Shown: positions 20,595 to 30,235 of the stretch, one piece after another
Numbering within the stretch: the first letter of the stretch is position 1
Layout: the number at the start of each line of letters is the position of its first letter
From: Comamonadaceae bacterium
GTDB lineage: Bacteria; Pseudomonadota; Gammaproteobacteria; Burkholderiales; Burkholderiaceae_C
Direction of reading: 5' to 3'
DNA length: 64,000 nt
NCBI GenBank assembly: GCA_014190675.1
Contig: BJGT01000002.1
Coordinates: 27,698 to 91,697, forward strand
The notes under the pieces: model-generated
Database searches by the model: none
What the model was told of the DNA's origin: nothing
Seen by the model: only the letters and a program-made list of their open reading frames with translations
Made by a program: the position numbers and the translations under genes

Positions 20595-21016
20595 GGTTTG
20601 GCCTTTTTCAGTGCTGCGGCGGCTTCCGGAGGCATGTAGTTTTCGTCGTGTTTGGCCAGTACCTGCTCGGCCCGGAAGACGCCATCGGCGTCCAGCCTTC
20701 CCTGGGCCACAACGCCCTTGCCCTCTTTGAAAAGATCTGGCAGCAGTCCGGTGTAGGTGACCGGCAGGGTCTTGGCCAGGTCGGTGACGACAAAGCGGAT
20801 CGTCAGGCCCTGCGCCTCGCGTTGCAGGCTACCTTCCTGGACCAAGCCACCAATACGAAAACTACGCTCGCGTGGTGCCTCGTTGGCCAGAACCTGGGTC
20901 GGACTGAAAAAGAAAACCAGGTTGCTGTTGAAGGCATTGAGCACCAGCATGGTCGCACCGCCCAAGGCTGCCACCGCCGCAACAATGGCCAGGGCGCGCT
21001 TGTTTCTAGGTTTCAT
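20591..21016 (-). CDS. ccmE: Heme chaperone CcmE
   Basis: [43 protein letters not shown]-terminal [10 protein letters not shown] motif with the conserved heme-binding His. Confidence 0.95.
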   Translation of the reverse strand: MKPRNKRALAIVAAVAALGGATMLVLNAFNSNLVFFFSPTQVLANEAPRERSFRIGGLVQEGSLQREAQGLTIRFVVTDLAKTLPVTYTGLLPDLFKEGKGVVAQGRLDADGVFRAEQVLAKHDENYMPPEAAAALKKAKP

Positions 21017-21198
21017 GGGCCGGATTCTCCCGCATCAGAATCGGGCCCAGCAGAAATCAGCTCAATCAGCTTACGCTGCCTGTGGGCAAGCCACAGCACT
21101 TCAATCAGCAGGGTTGCAGCACAAATGCCCAGGGAGCCCCACACGTAAAGGGCATAGCCGCCCATGTGCCAAAAATCAGACCAGTCGGCACTGCTCAT
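21013..21198 (-). CDS. ccmD: Heme exporter protein CcmD
   Basis: Small single-TM protein [26 protein letters not shown] between ccmC and ccmE. Confidence 0.9.
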   Translation of the reverse strand: MSSADWSDFWHMGGYALYVWGSLGICAATLLIEVLWLAHRQRKLIELISAGPDSDAGESGP

Positions 21199-21941
21199 GC
21201 AGACCTCGCCAGATCTTGCACCCAGGCGGTGTGAGCCTCACGCTCCAAAATGATGCTGCGTACCCGCAGCAGGGCCGCTGCGATGCAGTAGGCCCAGCAG
21301 GCCAACGCCATCACCAGCATGCCCAGCAGCATGGTGCTGGCCATGCTGGGCGACTTGGTCAAACTGACCGAGGCTCCTTGGTGCAGGGTGTTCCACCACT
21401 TCACTGAAAAATAGATGATTGGCACGTTGACTACGCCCACCAGAGCCAGCAGGCCAGCGGCCCGGTCGGCCCGGCGCGGATCGTCAATGGCGGCATGCAG
21501 CGACATGAAGCCGATATAGAGAAACAGCAGCACCAACTCTGAGGTCAGCCGCGCATCCCACACCCACCAGGCGCCCCAGGTGGGCTTGCCCCAGAGTGCG
21601 CCGGTCCAAAGGGCAAGAAAGGTCATCAGGGCGCCGGTTGGAGCGAGTGCGCAGGCCATCATTGAAGCCAGGCGCGAGTTAAACACCAGACCCATGCCGG
21701 CCCAGCCTGCCATGGCCAAATAAACCACCATCGACATCCAGGCCACTGGCACGTGCACAAAAATGATTCGGTACGCCTCCCCCTGTTGCGCGTCGGTGGG
21801 CGCCAGCCACAAGCCGATATACAAGCCCCAGACTGCAAGCAGGCTTGCCAGCATGAAGCACCAGGGCAGCAACTGCCCCGCCAATTGATAAAAACGCTGT
21901 GGGGCAGCAAAATAAAACCAGTTCACCGCACCGAGTTGCAT
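21195..21941 (-). CDS. ccmC: Heme ABC transporter permease CcmC
   Basis: Trp-rich motif WGAWWVWDARLTSELVLLFLYIGF. Confidence 0.94.
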   Translation of the reverse strand: MQLGAVNWFYFAAPQRFYQLAGQLLPWCFMLASLLAVWGLYIGLWLAPTDAQQGEAYRIIFVHVPVAWMSMVVYLAMAGWAGMGLVFNSRLASMMACALAPTGALMTFLALWTGALWGKPTWGAWWVWDARLTSELVLLFLYIGFMSLHAAIDDPRRADRAAGLLALVGVVNVPIIYFSVKWWNTLHQGASVSLTKSPSMASTMLLGMLVMALACWAYCIAAALLRVRSIILEREAHTAWVQDLARSA

Positions 21942-21991
21942 ACCGGGCGCCTCCTGACAAGTTTTCGGTCACAGTCGGCCATCTGGGGCAC

Positions 21992-22708
21992 CTATTCCAA
22001 AGCAATCCTGAGCCCGGCCGCAACCACCCAAGGCGCTGCCACCAGACTCACCAACAAACCAGCACCAAGCAGCGAAAAATGGGCGGAAAACCCGAGCCCG
22101 GCCTGATACGCCTGCACTGCGCCGGCACCGAACACCAACACCGGGACTGCCAGCGGCAGCACCAACAAAGACAACAAAACACTCCCGCCCCTGAGCCCCA
22201 CAGTCAAGGCCGCACCAATGGCGCCAATCAGGCTCAGCACCGGGGTGCCGAGCAGCAAAGACAAAACCAAAACACCGCAGGCATCGGCAGCCAAATCAAA
22301 CTGCAGTGCCAGCAGCGGGGCGATGAGGGTCAGCATCAATCCCGAGGCAATCCAGTGGGCGCCGATTTTACCCAGCACCAAAAAAGCCAGGGGATGGGCG
22401 CCCAAAAGCAATTGCTCCAGGGTGCCGTCTTGGTGGTCGTCAGCAAAAAGCCGGCTCAGCGAGAGCATTGACGACAGCAGCGCGGCAACCCAGACCACGC
22501 CCGGCGCCATGCTGCGCAACAGACCAGGCTCTGGCCCCACACCAAGCGGAAACAAACTCACAACCATGACGAAAAACAACATCGCCGACAGGCTATCGGC
22601 GCGCCGGCGCAGGGCCAGGCGCAGATCGCGGACAAAAATGCACTGCACTGCCGCCAGCAAACCCACCGGCAGCGCCGCCGGCTGCTTGGGGTGAGCCACA
22701 GCGCTCAC
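21992..22708 (-). CDS. ccmB: Heme exporter permease CcmB
   Basis: RDLRLALRRRADSLSAMLFFVMVVSLFPLGVGPEP...; six TM; between ccmA and ccmC. Confidence 0.94.
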   Translation of the reverse strand: MSAVAHPKQPAALPVGLLAAVQCIFVRDLRLALRRRADSLSAMLFFVMVVSLFPLGVGPEPGLLRSMAPGVVWVAALLSSMLSLSRLFADDHQDGTLEQLLLGAHPLAFLVLGKIGAHWIASGLMLTLIAPLLALQFDLAADACGVLVLSLLLGTPVLSLIGAIGAALTVGLRGGSVLLSLLVLPLAVPVLVFGAGAVQAYQAGLGFSAHFSLLGAGLLVSLVAAPWVVAAGLRIALE

Positions 22709-23319
22709 AGCGCTAGCACCTGCTGCTGCGCGACATCGACGGCAACGTCCTGGTGGCTGGTCAAGACCACCACGCCACCGCCATGAACGCGGGCCTTGAC
22801 CAATTCAGCCAACCAGGCGGTGGCCCCGGTGTCAAGGGCATTGAAAGGCTCATCGAGCACCCACAGCGCCGCATAGTGGCCGTGCACCAGTCGTGCCAGC
22901 GCGCTGCGGCGGCGCTGCCCCTGCGACAAGCGGCGCACCGGTGTGCTGTCAAAACCACGCAAACCAGCCGCTGCCAGCGCCGCGCGCCCCTGAACAGCGC
23001 TCAGCGCCTGCCCGCCCAAGGCACTGGCAGCCTGCAGATTCTCCAAGGGTGAGAGGTCGTCCTTCAGGGCCGCCGCGTGTCCAAGATAGATCATCTGGCG
23101 GCCAAGGTCCTCCTGCAATGTCGAAATACTTTGCCCACACCAGCTCGCCCGGCCCTCGCTGGGCTCGAGCAGACCACAAATAATCCGCAGCAGGCTGGTC
23201 TTGCCAGCGCCATTGGCGCCCTGCACCCGCAGCAATTGCCCGGCCGGCACCTCGCAGCTCAGCCCCTGAAACAGGTGCCGCCCGCCGCGCATGCAGGCCA
23301 GATTTTTCAGCAGCAGCAT
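22705..23319 (-). CDS. ccmA: Heme exporter ATP-binding protein CcmA
   Basis: GANGAGKTSLLRIICGLLEPSEG, LSQGQRRRSALARL, LWVLDEPFNALD. Confidence 0.93.
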   Translation of the reverse strand: MLLLKNLACMRGGRHLFQGLSCEVPAGQLLRVQGANGAGKTSLLRIICGLLEPSEGRASWCGQSISTLQEDLGRQMIYLGHAAALKDDLSPLENLQAASALGGQALSAVQGRAALAAAGLRGFDSTPVRRLSQGQRRRSALARLVHGHYAALWVLDEPFNALDTGATAWLAELVKARVHGGGVVVLTSHQDVAVDVAQQQVLAL

Positions 23320-23508
23320 GCCGGCATGTCTCCTGAGCTGCCTGCGGGGTGGCTGCGGCGCCACGGTTGCGTCACGGTTTGCTGGTTTGGTGTCGTCATT
23401 GCGCTTTTCTTATATCACGCCATCGCAGCAGCGCTGCGCCTGCAGGAATGCGAGCTTTACAAACAAATTTCAAAAAAATTAAAAACTCGCTTGACTTGAC
23501 TGACGATG

Positions 23509-23526
23509 TGTCTATATTATCTGACA
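23509..23526. promoter_or_regulatory. Predicted PpsR/CrtJ operator (TGT-N12-ACA) upstream of crtE
   Basis: TGTCTATATTATCTGACA; exact TGT-N12-ACA, 60 bp before the crtE ATG, nested in the longer inverted repeat TGTGTC...GACACA. Confidence 0.7.
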
Positions 23527-23586
23527 CATGACACTGACAATCAGAATTTACACCGGCATAGTCCGCCCTTTTGATGGAGACCGCCC

Positions 23587-24504
23587 ATGAACATCATTGC
23601 CCACATTGAGGCATCCCTTCACAGCGCAGTAGCAGCCGGCGAGATTCGGGGCTGCCCGCCGAAATTGGCTGGCGCAATTCGGCATGCAGTGTTCCCCGCT
23701 GGCGCCCGTATCCGGCCGCAGCTGTGCCTGGCGGTGGCCAAGGCCTGTGGCCTTGATGACCCCGGCCTGGCCACCGCGGCAGCCATTTCCATAGAGTTCC
23801 TACATTGCGCCTCGCTGGTCCACGATGACCTGCCCTGCTTCGACGATGCCGCAACCCGGCGTGGCCAGCCCTCGGTGCACAGCGCTTACGGCCAGAGCCT
23901 GGCCGTGCTCGCCGGTGACGCCCTGATCGTGCTGGCCTTCCAAAGCCTGGCCCGGGCGGCCCATACTTCACCGGCGCGTTTGCCCGGACTCCTTGACACC
24001 ATCGCCAGCGGCGTGGGCATGCCTTTTGGCATTGTTGCCGGCCAGGCCTGGGAGTCCGAGCCAAAAGTCTCACTGACAGATTACCAGCGGGCCAAAACTG
24101 GGGCCCTGTTTGTGGCCGCCACCGCTGCCGGCGCGCAGGCCGCTGGTGCTGACCCGCTGCCCTGGCGCGCCCTCGGGGACTGGCTGGGCGAAGCCTACCA
24201 AGTAGCCGACGATATCCGCGATGTTATGGCCGACCCGCAGCTGCTGGGTAAGCCGACCGGCCAGGACATCAGCCTGGGGCGGCCGAGCTCGGCGATTGAC
24301 CTAGGCCTGGCGGGGGCCATCGAACACTTTGAGTCTCTGGTGGACGCTGCCAGCAAATCCGTGCCAGACGGGCCAAGCGCCCAGGCCCTGCGCAAGTTGG
24401 TCCGCCTGGAGTCCGAGCGACTCGTCCCGCGGGCCGCTTGCGAGCAATTCAGAAAAGCCCAGACCCGCACACCGGCTACCCCCTCAAAACCGGTGACGGC
24501 CTGA
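23587..24504 (+). CDS. crtE: Geranylgeranyl diphosphate synthase CrtE
   Basis: Prenyltransferase motifs LVHDDLPCFDDAATRRG and QVADDIRDVMAD; PGC context. Confidence 0.94.
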   Translation: MNIIAHIEASLHSAVAAGEIRGCPPKLAGAIRHAVFPAGARIRPQLCLAVAKACGLDDPGLATAAAISIEFLHCASLVHDDLPCFDDAATRRGQPSVHSAYGQSLAVLAGDALIVLAFQSLARAAHTSPARLPGLLDTIASGVGMPFGIVAGQAWESEPKVSLTDYQRAKTGALFVAATAAGAQAAGADPLPWRALGDWLGEAYQVADDIRDVMADPQLLGKPTGQDISLGRPSSAIDLGLAGAIEHFESLVDAASKSVPDGPSAQALRKLVRLESERLVPRAACEQFRKAQTRTPATPSKPVTA

Positions 24505-24549
24505 CACCTCCTTGCATCAACTGACCAGTCTGCAGGTCACACGCGGCGC

Positions 24550-25734
24550 ATGAAAACACTCGATCTGGCCAAACCGGCGGCGCTGCATGAGCGGCCGCGG
24601 CCTTGGCGCGACAACTTGGACGCCTGGTTTGACCGCCTGCTGACCAGCCCCGCGGTGTACCGCTGGACGGTATCCAACCCCCTGACCCGCTGGATTACCA
24701 GGCGACGCGCCCAGCAGGTGTTTGACCTGATGGCCGGCTTTGTCCACACCCAGGTGTTGCTGGCCTGCGTACGCCTGCGCATCCTTGAGCTGGTATGTGA
24801 ATCACCCCGCACGCTCGGGGAGCTGGCTGCCAAGTGCCAGGTGCCAGCCTCGGCCCTGCAGCGCCTGCTGGAGTCGGCCCGGGCGCTGCGGCTGCTTGAG
24901 TTGCGTGGGCAGGGCCGCTACGGTTTGGGGCCCTTGGGCGCCCCAGTGGCTGGCCACGCCGGCCTTCGGGCCATGATCGAACACCACGCTGTTCTCTACC
25001 AAGACATGCAAGACCCGGTGGCCCTGCTGCTGGACCAATTGCCCCAGGGCCAGATGGCCAAATACTGGCCCTATGCCGAGGCCGAGCCAGGCACAACGGG
25101 AGAGCGCCGCTGGCAGCCCGACCAAGTGAGCCGCTATTCCAACCTGATGTCCGCCTCGCAGCCCTTCGTGGTTGACGAGGTGATCGCCACCTACGCTTTC
25201 ACCGACCACCGGTGCGTGCTCGATGTTGGTGGCGGTCAGGGAACTTTTGTCTGCAAGCTCGCGCGACACGCCCCGCACCTGCAACTCAAGCTGTTTGATT
25301 TGCCGCAGGTCGCGGCACTGGCGCAGGCCAGCTTCCAGCAACAAGGCCTGGCCGAGCGGGCCAGCGCGGTTGGCGGCGATTTTCTGCGTGATCCCCTGCC
25401 CGCGGGCGCTGACCTGATCACCCTGGTGCGGGTGGCACACGACCACCCCGACGAGCATGTGAAGGCCATCCTCAGGGCCATACACGCCGCGCTGCCGCTG
25501 GGCGGCACCCTGCTGCTGGCCGAGCCGATGGCACAGGCAGCAGGCGAGGCGCCTCTGGGGGATGCCTACTTTCATTTCTATTTGCTGGCTATGGGCTCAG
25601 GGCGCTTGCGCAGTGTCCAAGAGCTCACGGAGATGCTCTCGGAGGCCGGTTTTTCCAATGTTGAGCCGCTTCCCAACCCCATGCCCATGCAAACACGCAT
25701 TTTGGTGGCTCGGAAATCTAAGTGTTTACCCTAG
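24550..25734 (+). CDS. crtF: Hydroxyneurosporene O-methyltransferase CrtF
   Basis: SAM-dependent O-methyltransferase (VLDVGGGQGTFVCKLARHAPHL) adjacent to crtE. Confidence 0.93.
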   Translation: MKTLDLAKPAALHERPRPWRDNLDAWFDRLLTSPAVYRWTVSNPLTRWITRRRAQQVFDLMAGFVHTQVLLACVRLRILELVCESPRTLGELAAKCQVPASALQRLLESARALRLLELRGQGRYGLGPLGAPVAGHAGLRAMIEHHAVLYQDMQDPVALLLDQLPQGQMAKYWPYAEAEPGTTGERRWQPDQVSRYSNLMSASQPFVVDEVIATYAFTDHRCVLDVGGGQGTFVCKLARHAPHLQLKLFDLPQVAALAQASFQQQGLAERASAVGGDFLRDPLPAGADLITLVRVAHDHPDEHVKAILRAIHAALPLGGTLLLAEPMAQAAGEAPLGDAYFHFYLLAMGSGRLRSVQELTEMLSEAGFSNVEPLPNPMPMQTRILVARKSKCLP

Positions 25735-25760
25735 GAATGGCAATTATCCGTAATTTTTTA

Positions 25761-25792
25761 TTGACAACCAAAAGTGTCAATGTAACTATACA
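25761..25792. promoter_or_regulatory. Predicted composite PpsR operator upstream of bchX
   Basis: TTGACA-N8-TGTCAA palindrome (25761-25780) whose right TGT begins an exact TGT-N12-ACA (25775-25792: TGTCAATGTAACTATACA). Confidence 0.68.
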
Positions 25793-25845
25793 CTTATGCA
25801 AGCAATGGCTATTCTCTCAATGACCCCTAAACGGAGCAAAACCGA

Positions 25846-26859
25846 ATGAGCACAGCCAGCATGGGCAGCACCAGCAGCCCTCTGAAATTCGTCGAACGCC
25901 TGCGCGAGGAGGCCGCTGCCCCCATCGATCAAGTCGCCACCACCACACCGACCAAAGAAACCCAAATCATTGCGATTTACGGCAAGGGCGGCATCGGGAA
26001 AAGTTTCACCCTCGCCAACCTGAGCTACATGATGGCGCAACAGGGCAAAAAAGTGCTGCTGATCGGCTGCGACCCGAAGAGCGATACCACCAGTCTGCTG
26101 TTTGGCGGGCGTGCCTGCCCGACCATCATCGAAACCTCGGCCAAGAAAAAATTGGCCGGCGAGGCGGTCCAAATTGGCGATGTCTGCTTCAAGCGTGATG
26201 GCGTCTACGCCATGGAACTCGGCGGCCCCGAAGTCGGGCGCGGCTGTGGCGGGCGCGGCATCATCCACGGCTTTGAGTTGCTGGAAAAACTGGGCTTCCA
26301 CGACTGGGGCTTCGACTATGTGTTGCTCGATTTCCTGGGCGACGTGGTGTGCGGCGGTTTCGGCCTGCCAATTGCACGCGACATGTGCCAAAAAGTGATC
26401 GTGGTTGCCAGTAACGACCTGCAGTCTTTGTACGTGGCCAACAATGTCTGCTCAGCGGTTGAGTACTTTCGCAAACTAGGCGGCAACGTCGGTGTTGCCG
26501 GTATGGTCATCAACCGCGACGACGGCACTGGCGAGGCCGCAGCCTTTGCCGAGAAGGTTGGTATTCCGGTGCTCTCGACCATCCCCGCCAACGAGGACAT
26601 TCGCCGCAAGAGCGCCAGCTACGAAATCATTGGCCGGCCGCAAAGCGTTTGGGGTCCGATGTTTGCCGAACTCGCCGCCAACGTCGGCACCTCGACGCCG
26701 GTGCGTCCGAAACCCATGACCCAAGATCAATTGCTGAGCCTGTTCTCGGCGGCATCGGTGGGTCGCAATGTGGTGCTCGAGCCGGCTACGCAGTTCGACA
26801 TGTGCGGCAAGAAAGAGATCGTCAAAGAGACCCTTGAAGTCATTTACGACGAAGTCTGA
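25846..26859 (+). CDS. bchX: Chlorophyllide a reductase iron protein BchX
   Basis: NifH-like [55 protein letters not shown]. Confidence 0.96.
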   Translation: MSTASMGSTSSPLKFVERLREEAAAPIDQVATTTPTKETQIIAIYGKGGIGKSFTLANLSYMMAQQGKKVLLIGCDPKSDTTSLLFGGRACPTIIETSAKKKLAGEAVQIGDVCFKRDGVYAMELGGPEVGRGCGGRGIIHGFELLEKLGFHDWGFDYVLLDFLGDVVCGGFGLPIARDMCQKVIVVASNDLQSLYVANNVCSAVEYFRKLGGNVGVAGMVINRDDGTGEAAAFAEKVGIPVLSTIPANEDIRRKSASYEIIGRPQSVWGPMFAELAANVGTSTPVRPKPMTQDQLLSLFSAASVGRNVVLEPATQFDMCGKKEIVKETLEVIYDEV

Positions 26860-26873
26860 GCGGCAGGTCAACC

Positions 26874-28454
26874 ATGATCAAAACCATTCCCATCATCGAA
26901 GCCAAAATGACGCCGGCAGGGGCTGCGCCGTCACTGGGAAGCCCCAGCATCGAGGGTGACGGCATGGGTTGCCACGCTGGCGGCGAGAAGATGCTCGCAG
27001 CCGCCAAGGCCTCGGGCAAGTCAGAGGTGTTGGCGCAATACGCCAAAGACTACCCCCTTGACCCAGCCGCCGGACCCCATGACCAGCCGCAAAGTATGTG
27101 CCCGGCGTTTGGATCCTTGCGCGTGGGCCTGCGGATGCGCCGCACCTCCACTATTTTGTCGGGCTCGGCCTGTTGCGTCTATGGGCTGACCTTCACCTCG
27201 CATTTCTACGGTGCCAAACGTAGCGTGGGCTATGTGCCCTTCAACTCAGAGTCCCTGGTCACCGGCAAACTGTTTGAAGACATCCGTGAAGCCGTGCATC
27301 AGCAGGCCGACCCGGCCTTGTACGACGCCATCGTGATCATCAACCTGTGCGTGCCCACCGCCAGCGGTGTCCCGCTGCAGATACTGCCCAAAGAGATCAA
27401 CGGTGTTCGCATCATTGGCATCGACGTGCCAGGCTTTGGCGTCCCCACCCATGCCGAGGCCAAGGACGTGCTGGCAGGCGCCATGCTGAAATACGCCCGC
27501 ACCGAAGCCATGGCCGGGCCGGTGCAAGCGCCGCGGGGCGGGCGCTCTGACAAACCAACCATCACCCTGCTGGGTGAAATGTTCCCCGCCGATCCGGTCA
27601 TCATTGGTCGCATGCTCGAGCCCATGGGCCTGGCAGCTGGCCCCACCGTACCCACACGCGAATGGCGCGAGCTGTATGGCGCTCTGGATTGCGCCGCGGT
27701 AGCCGCCATTCACCCCTTTTACACCGCATCAATCCGCGAATTTGAGACCGCCGGACGGCCTATCGTCGGCTCGGCCCCGGTGGGGCACGACGGCACAGAA
27801 GCCTGGTTGCAGGCCATCGGGCAGGCTGCCCAAGTGCCACAGGCCCGCATCGATACCGTTAAAAATGCCATGCTGCCGGTCATTCGGGCGGCTTTGTCCA
27901 AGTCCCCGATCAAGGGCCGAATCACCCTGAGTGGCTACGAGGGCTCTGAGTTGTTGGTCGGGCGCTTGCTGGTTGAAAGCGGAGCCGATCTGCGTTATGT
28001 CGGCAGCGCCTGCGCCCGCTCTGCCTGGAGCGAGGCCGATTGCCAATGGCTGCAAGCCCATGGTGTGCGGGTGCAATACCGTGCCTCCCTGGAGCAGGAT
28101 CTTGCTGCCATGCATGAGTTCGAGCCCGACCTGGCAATTGGCACCACCCCTGTTGTTCAAGCGGCCAAAGAGCTGAGCATCCCGGGGCTGTATTTCACAA
28201 ACCTGATTTCGGCACGGCCACTGATGGGTCCGGCCGGCGCCGGTTCGCTCGCCACCGTGATCAATGCCGCCATGGGCAACAAGGCCCGCTTTGACACCAT
28301 GAAAGCCTTTTTTGGCCAAACCGGCGTTGGCCATGCCTCTGGCGTTTGGGAGAGCAGCAGCGGTTTGCCGGCTGACCGGCCCGACTTCAAAGCCGAGACC
28401 CGCCGGTTGCTCGCCAAGACCCTGAAAAAGCGTAAAGCCGAGGAAATGATCTGA
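26874..28454 (+). CDS. bchY: Chlorophyllide a reductase subunit BchY
   Basis: [49 protein letters not shown]; between bchX and bchZ. Confidence 0.96.
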   Translation: MIKTIPIIEAKMTPAGAAPSLGSPSIEGDGMGCHAGGEKMLAAAKASGKSEVLAQYAKDYPLDPAAGPHDQPQSMCPAFGSLRVGLRMRRTSTILSGSACCVYGLTFTSHFYGAKRSVGYVPFNSESLVTGKLFEDIREAVHQQADPALYDAIVIINLCVPTASGVPLQILPKEINGVRIIGIDVPGFGVPTHAEAKDVLAGAMLKYARTEAMAGPVQAPRGGRSDKPTITLLGEMFPADPVIIGRMLEPMGLAAGPTVPTREWRELYGALDCAAVAAIHPFYTASIREFETAGRPIVGSAPVGHDGTEAWLQAIGQAAQVPQARIDTVKNAMLPVIRAALSKSPIKGRITLSGYEGSELLVGRLLVESGADLRYVGSACARSAWSEADCQWLQAHGVRVQYRASLEQDLAAMHEFEPDLAIGTTPVVQAAKELSIPGLYFTNLISARPLMGPAGAGSLATVINAAMGNKARFDTMKAFFGQTGVGHASGVWESSSGLPADRPDFKAETRRLLAKTLKKRKAEEMI

Positions 28455-29920
28455 TGCTGGTTCTTGACCATGATCGCGCGGGAGGCTACTGGGGCGCGGT
28501 GTACGTGTTCACCGCCATCAAGGGCCTGCAGGTGGTGATTGACGGCCCGGTGGGTTGCGAGAACCTGCCCGTGACCTCGGTGCTGCACTACACCGATGCC
28601 CTGCCGCCGCACGAACTGCCGATTGTGGTCACTGGTCTGGCCGAGGAGCAGCTCGGCCGCGAGGGCACCGAAGGCGCCATGCGCCGGGCACATGCCACGC
28701 TCGACCCCGATTTGCCAGCCGTAGTGGTTACCGGTTCGATCGCCGAGATGATTGGCGGCGGCGTGACTCCCGAGGGCACCAACCTGCTGCGCTTTTTGCC
28801 CCGAACCATCGACGAGGACCAGTGGCAATGCGCCAACCGCGCGATGTACTGGCTGTGGCAACAGTACGGCCTCAAACAGGTGCCAAAGCGCGAGCGCAAG
28901 CCAGAAGAAAAACCCCGCGTCAACATCATTGGCCCGAGCTACGGCACCTTCAATTCGCCCAGCGATCTGGCCGAAATCCGCCGCTTGGTGCAGGGTATTG
29001 GCGCTGAAGTCAATATGGTGTTCCCGCTGGGCAGCCACCTTGCAGACGTGTCGCGGCTGGTCGAGGCCGATGTGAATATCTGCATGTACCGCGAATTCGG
29101 TCGCATGCTGTGCGAGGTGCTGGAGCGTCCCTACCTGCAAGCGCCCATCGGACTGCACAGCACCACGAGCTTTCTGCGCAGCCTGGGCGAGTTGCTCAAT
29201 CTCGACCCCGAACCTTTTATCGAGCGTGAGAAACACAGCACGATCAAACCGATCTGGGATTTATGGCGCTCGGTCACCCAGGACTTTTTTGCCACTGCCA
29301 GCTTTGCAGTGGTGGCCAATGAGACCTACACCCGGGGCATTCGACATTTTCTTGAAGACGAAATGGGTATGCCCTGCAATTTCGCGGTGGCGCGGCGGGC
29401 CGGTGCCAAAACCGACAACGCCGAAGTACGCCGGCTGGTCAGCGAAAAAACACCGTTGGTGATGTACGGCAGCTACAACGAACGCATGTATCTGGCCGAG
29501 TGCGGCGGTGGCGGCATGATGAAGACCAGCTTTATTCCGGCATCCTTCCCCCTGCCCATCATCCGCCGGCACACCGGCACACCGTTCATGGGCTATGCCG
29601 GCGCAACCTACATCATCCAAGAATTTTGCAACGCACTGTTCGATGCCTTGTTTCATATTTTGCCGCTGGGCACCGAGCTCGACCGCATCGACGCGACGCT
29701 GAGCCGTGCCGCCTCTGACAAGCCCATGCCCTGGGGCCAAGAGGCACAGGACCTGCTGGAGCGTTTGATCGAGGCCGAGCCGGTGCTGGTGCGTATTTCG
29801 GCAGCAAAAAAATTGCGTGATTGTGCCGAGCGCGATGCACGTGAAGCCGGTCGCTCCAGTGTTGAAGTGGATCGGCTTTTTGAGTTGTTTGGGCAATCGA
29901 GAGCGGAAGTCGCTGCGTGA
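28454..29920 (+). CDS. bchZ: Chlorophyllide a reductase subunit BchZ
   Basis: [62 protein letters not shown]. Confidence 0.96.
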   Translation: MLVLDHDRAGGYWGAVYVFTAIKGLQVVIDGPVGCENLPVTSVLHYTDALPPHELPIVVTGLAEEQLGREGTEGAMRRAHATLDPDLPAVVVTGSIAEMIGGGVTPEGTNLLRFLPRTIDEDQWQCANRAMYWLWQQYGLKQVPKRERKPEEKPRVNIIGPSYGTFNSPSDLAEIRRLVQGIGAEVNMVFPLGSHLADVSRLVEADVNICMYREFGRMLCEVLERPYLQAPIGLHSTTSFLRSLGELLNLDPEPFIEREKHSTIKPIWDLWRSVTQDFFATASFAVVANETYTRGIRHFLEDEMGMPCNFAVARRAGAKTDNAEVRRLVSEKTPLVMYGSYNERMYLAECGGGGMMKTSFIPASFPLPIIRRHTGTPFMGYAGATYIIQEFCNALFDALFHILPLGTELDRIDATLSRAASDKPMPWGQEAQDLLERLIEAEPVLVRISAAKKLRDCAERDAREAGRSSVEVDRLFELFGQSRAEVAA

Positions 29921-29951
29921 GCAGTCGTCAAACGATGTCGATTTACCGAGC

Positions 29952-30003
29952 AAGCACCCTTGAGTTTGGGGTGCTTCATCACAGTCATGCTTGTATGACT
30001 GTG
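29952..30003 (+). other. Two tandem RNA hairpins in the bchZ-pufB spacer
   Basis: AAGCACCC...GGGTGCTT (29952-29976) and perfect 9-bp CACAGTCAT-gcttgt-ATGACTGTG (29980-30003). Confidence 0.7.
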
Positions 30004-30067
30004 GTCCGTACCAGGCCCTTATCAGGCCCGGTGGTCGCCGCAAGGCATTAGAAGTGAGGTGTTAAAA

Positions 30068-30211
30068 ATGGCTGAAAGTATGAACCCGTCGGGGCTAACC
30101 GACGCGGAATGCCAGGAATTTCACACGTACTACGTGCAGGGTTACCTGCTGTGGGGTGTGGGTGCGTTTGTTGCGCACAGCCTGGTGTGGATCTGGCGTC
30201 CCTGGTTTTAG
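30068..30211 (+). CDS. pufB: LH1 beta polypeptide PufB (47 aa)
   Basis: Not in ORF track; translated by eye: [47 protein letters not shown]; BChl-ligand His and WRPW(F) signature; SD GAGGTG. Confidence 0.95.
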   Translation: MAESMNPSGLTDAECQEFHTYYVQGYLLWGVGAFVAHSLVWIWRPWF

Positions 30212-30235
30212 CAACCCATTCACGGAGATAGTTTC

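Noticed and set aside
23077-23531. Overlapping plus-strand ORFs over ccmA 5' end and crtE leader
   Set aside because: Antisense/leader read-through frames; they contain promoter-like AT-rich DNA and lack coherent protein features.
28157-29236. 359-aa minus-strand ORF across bchY/bchZ
   Set aside because: Antisense of two well-conserved genes; no domain signature.
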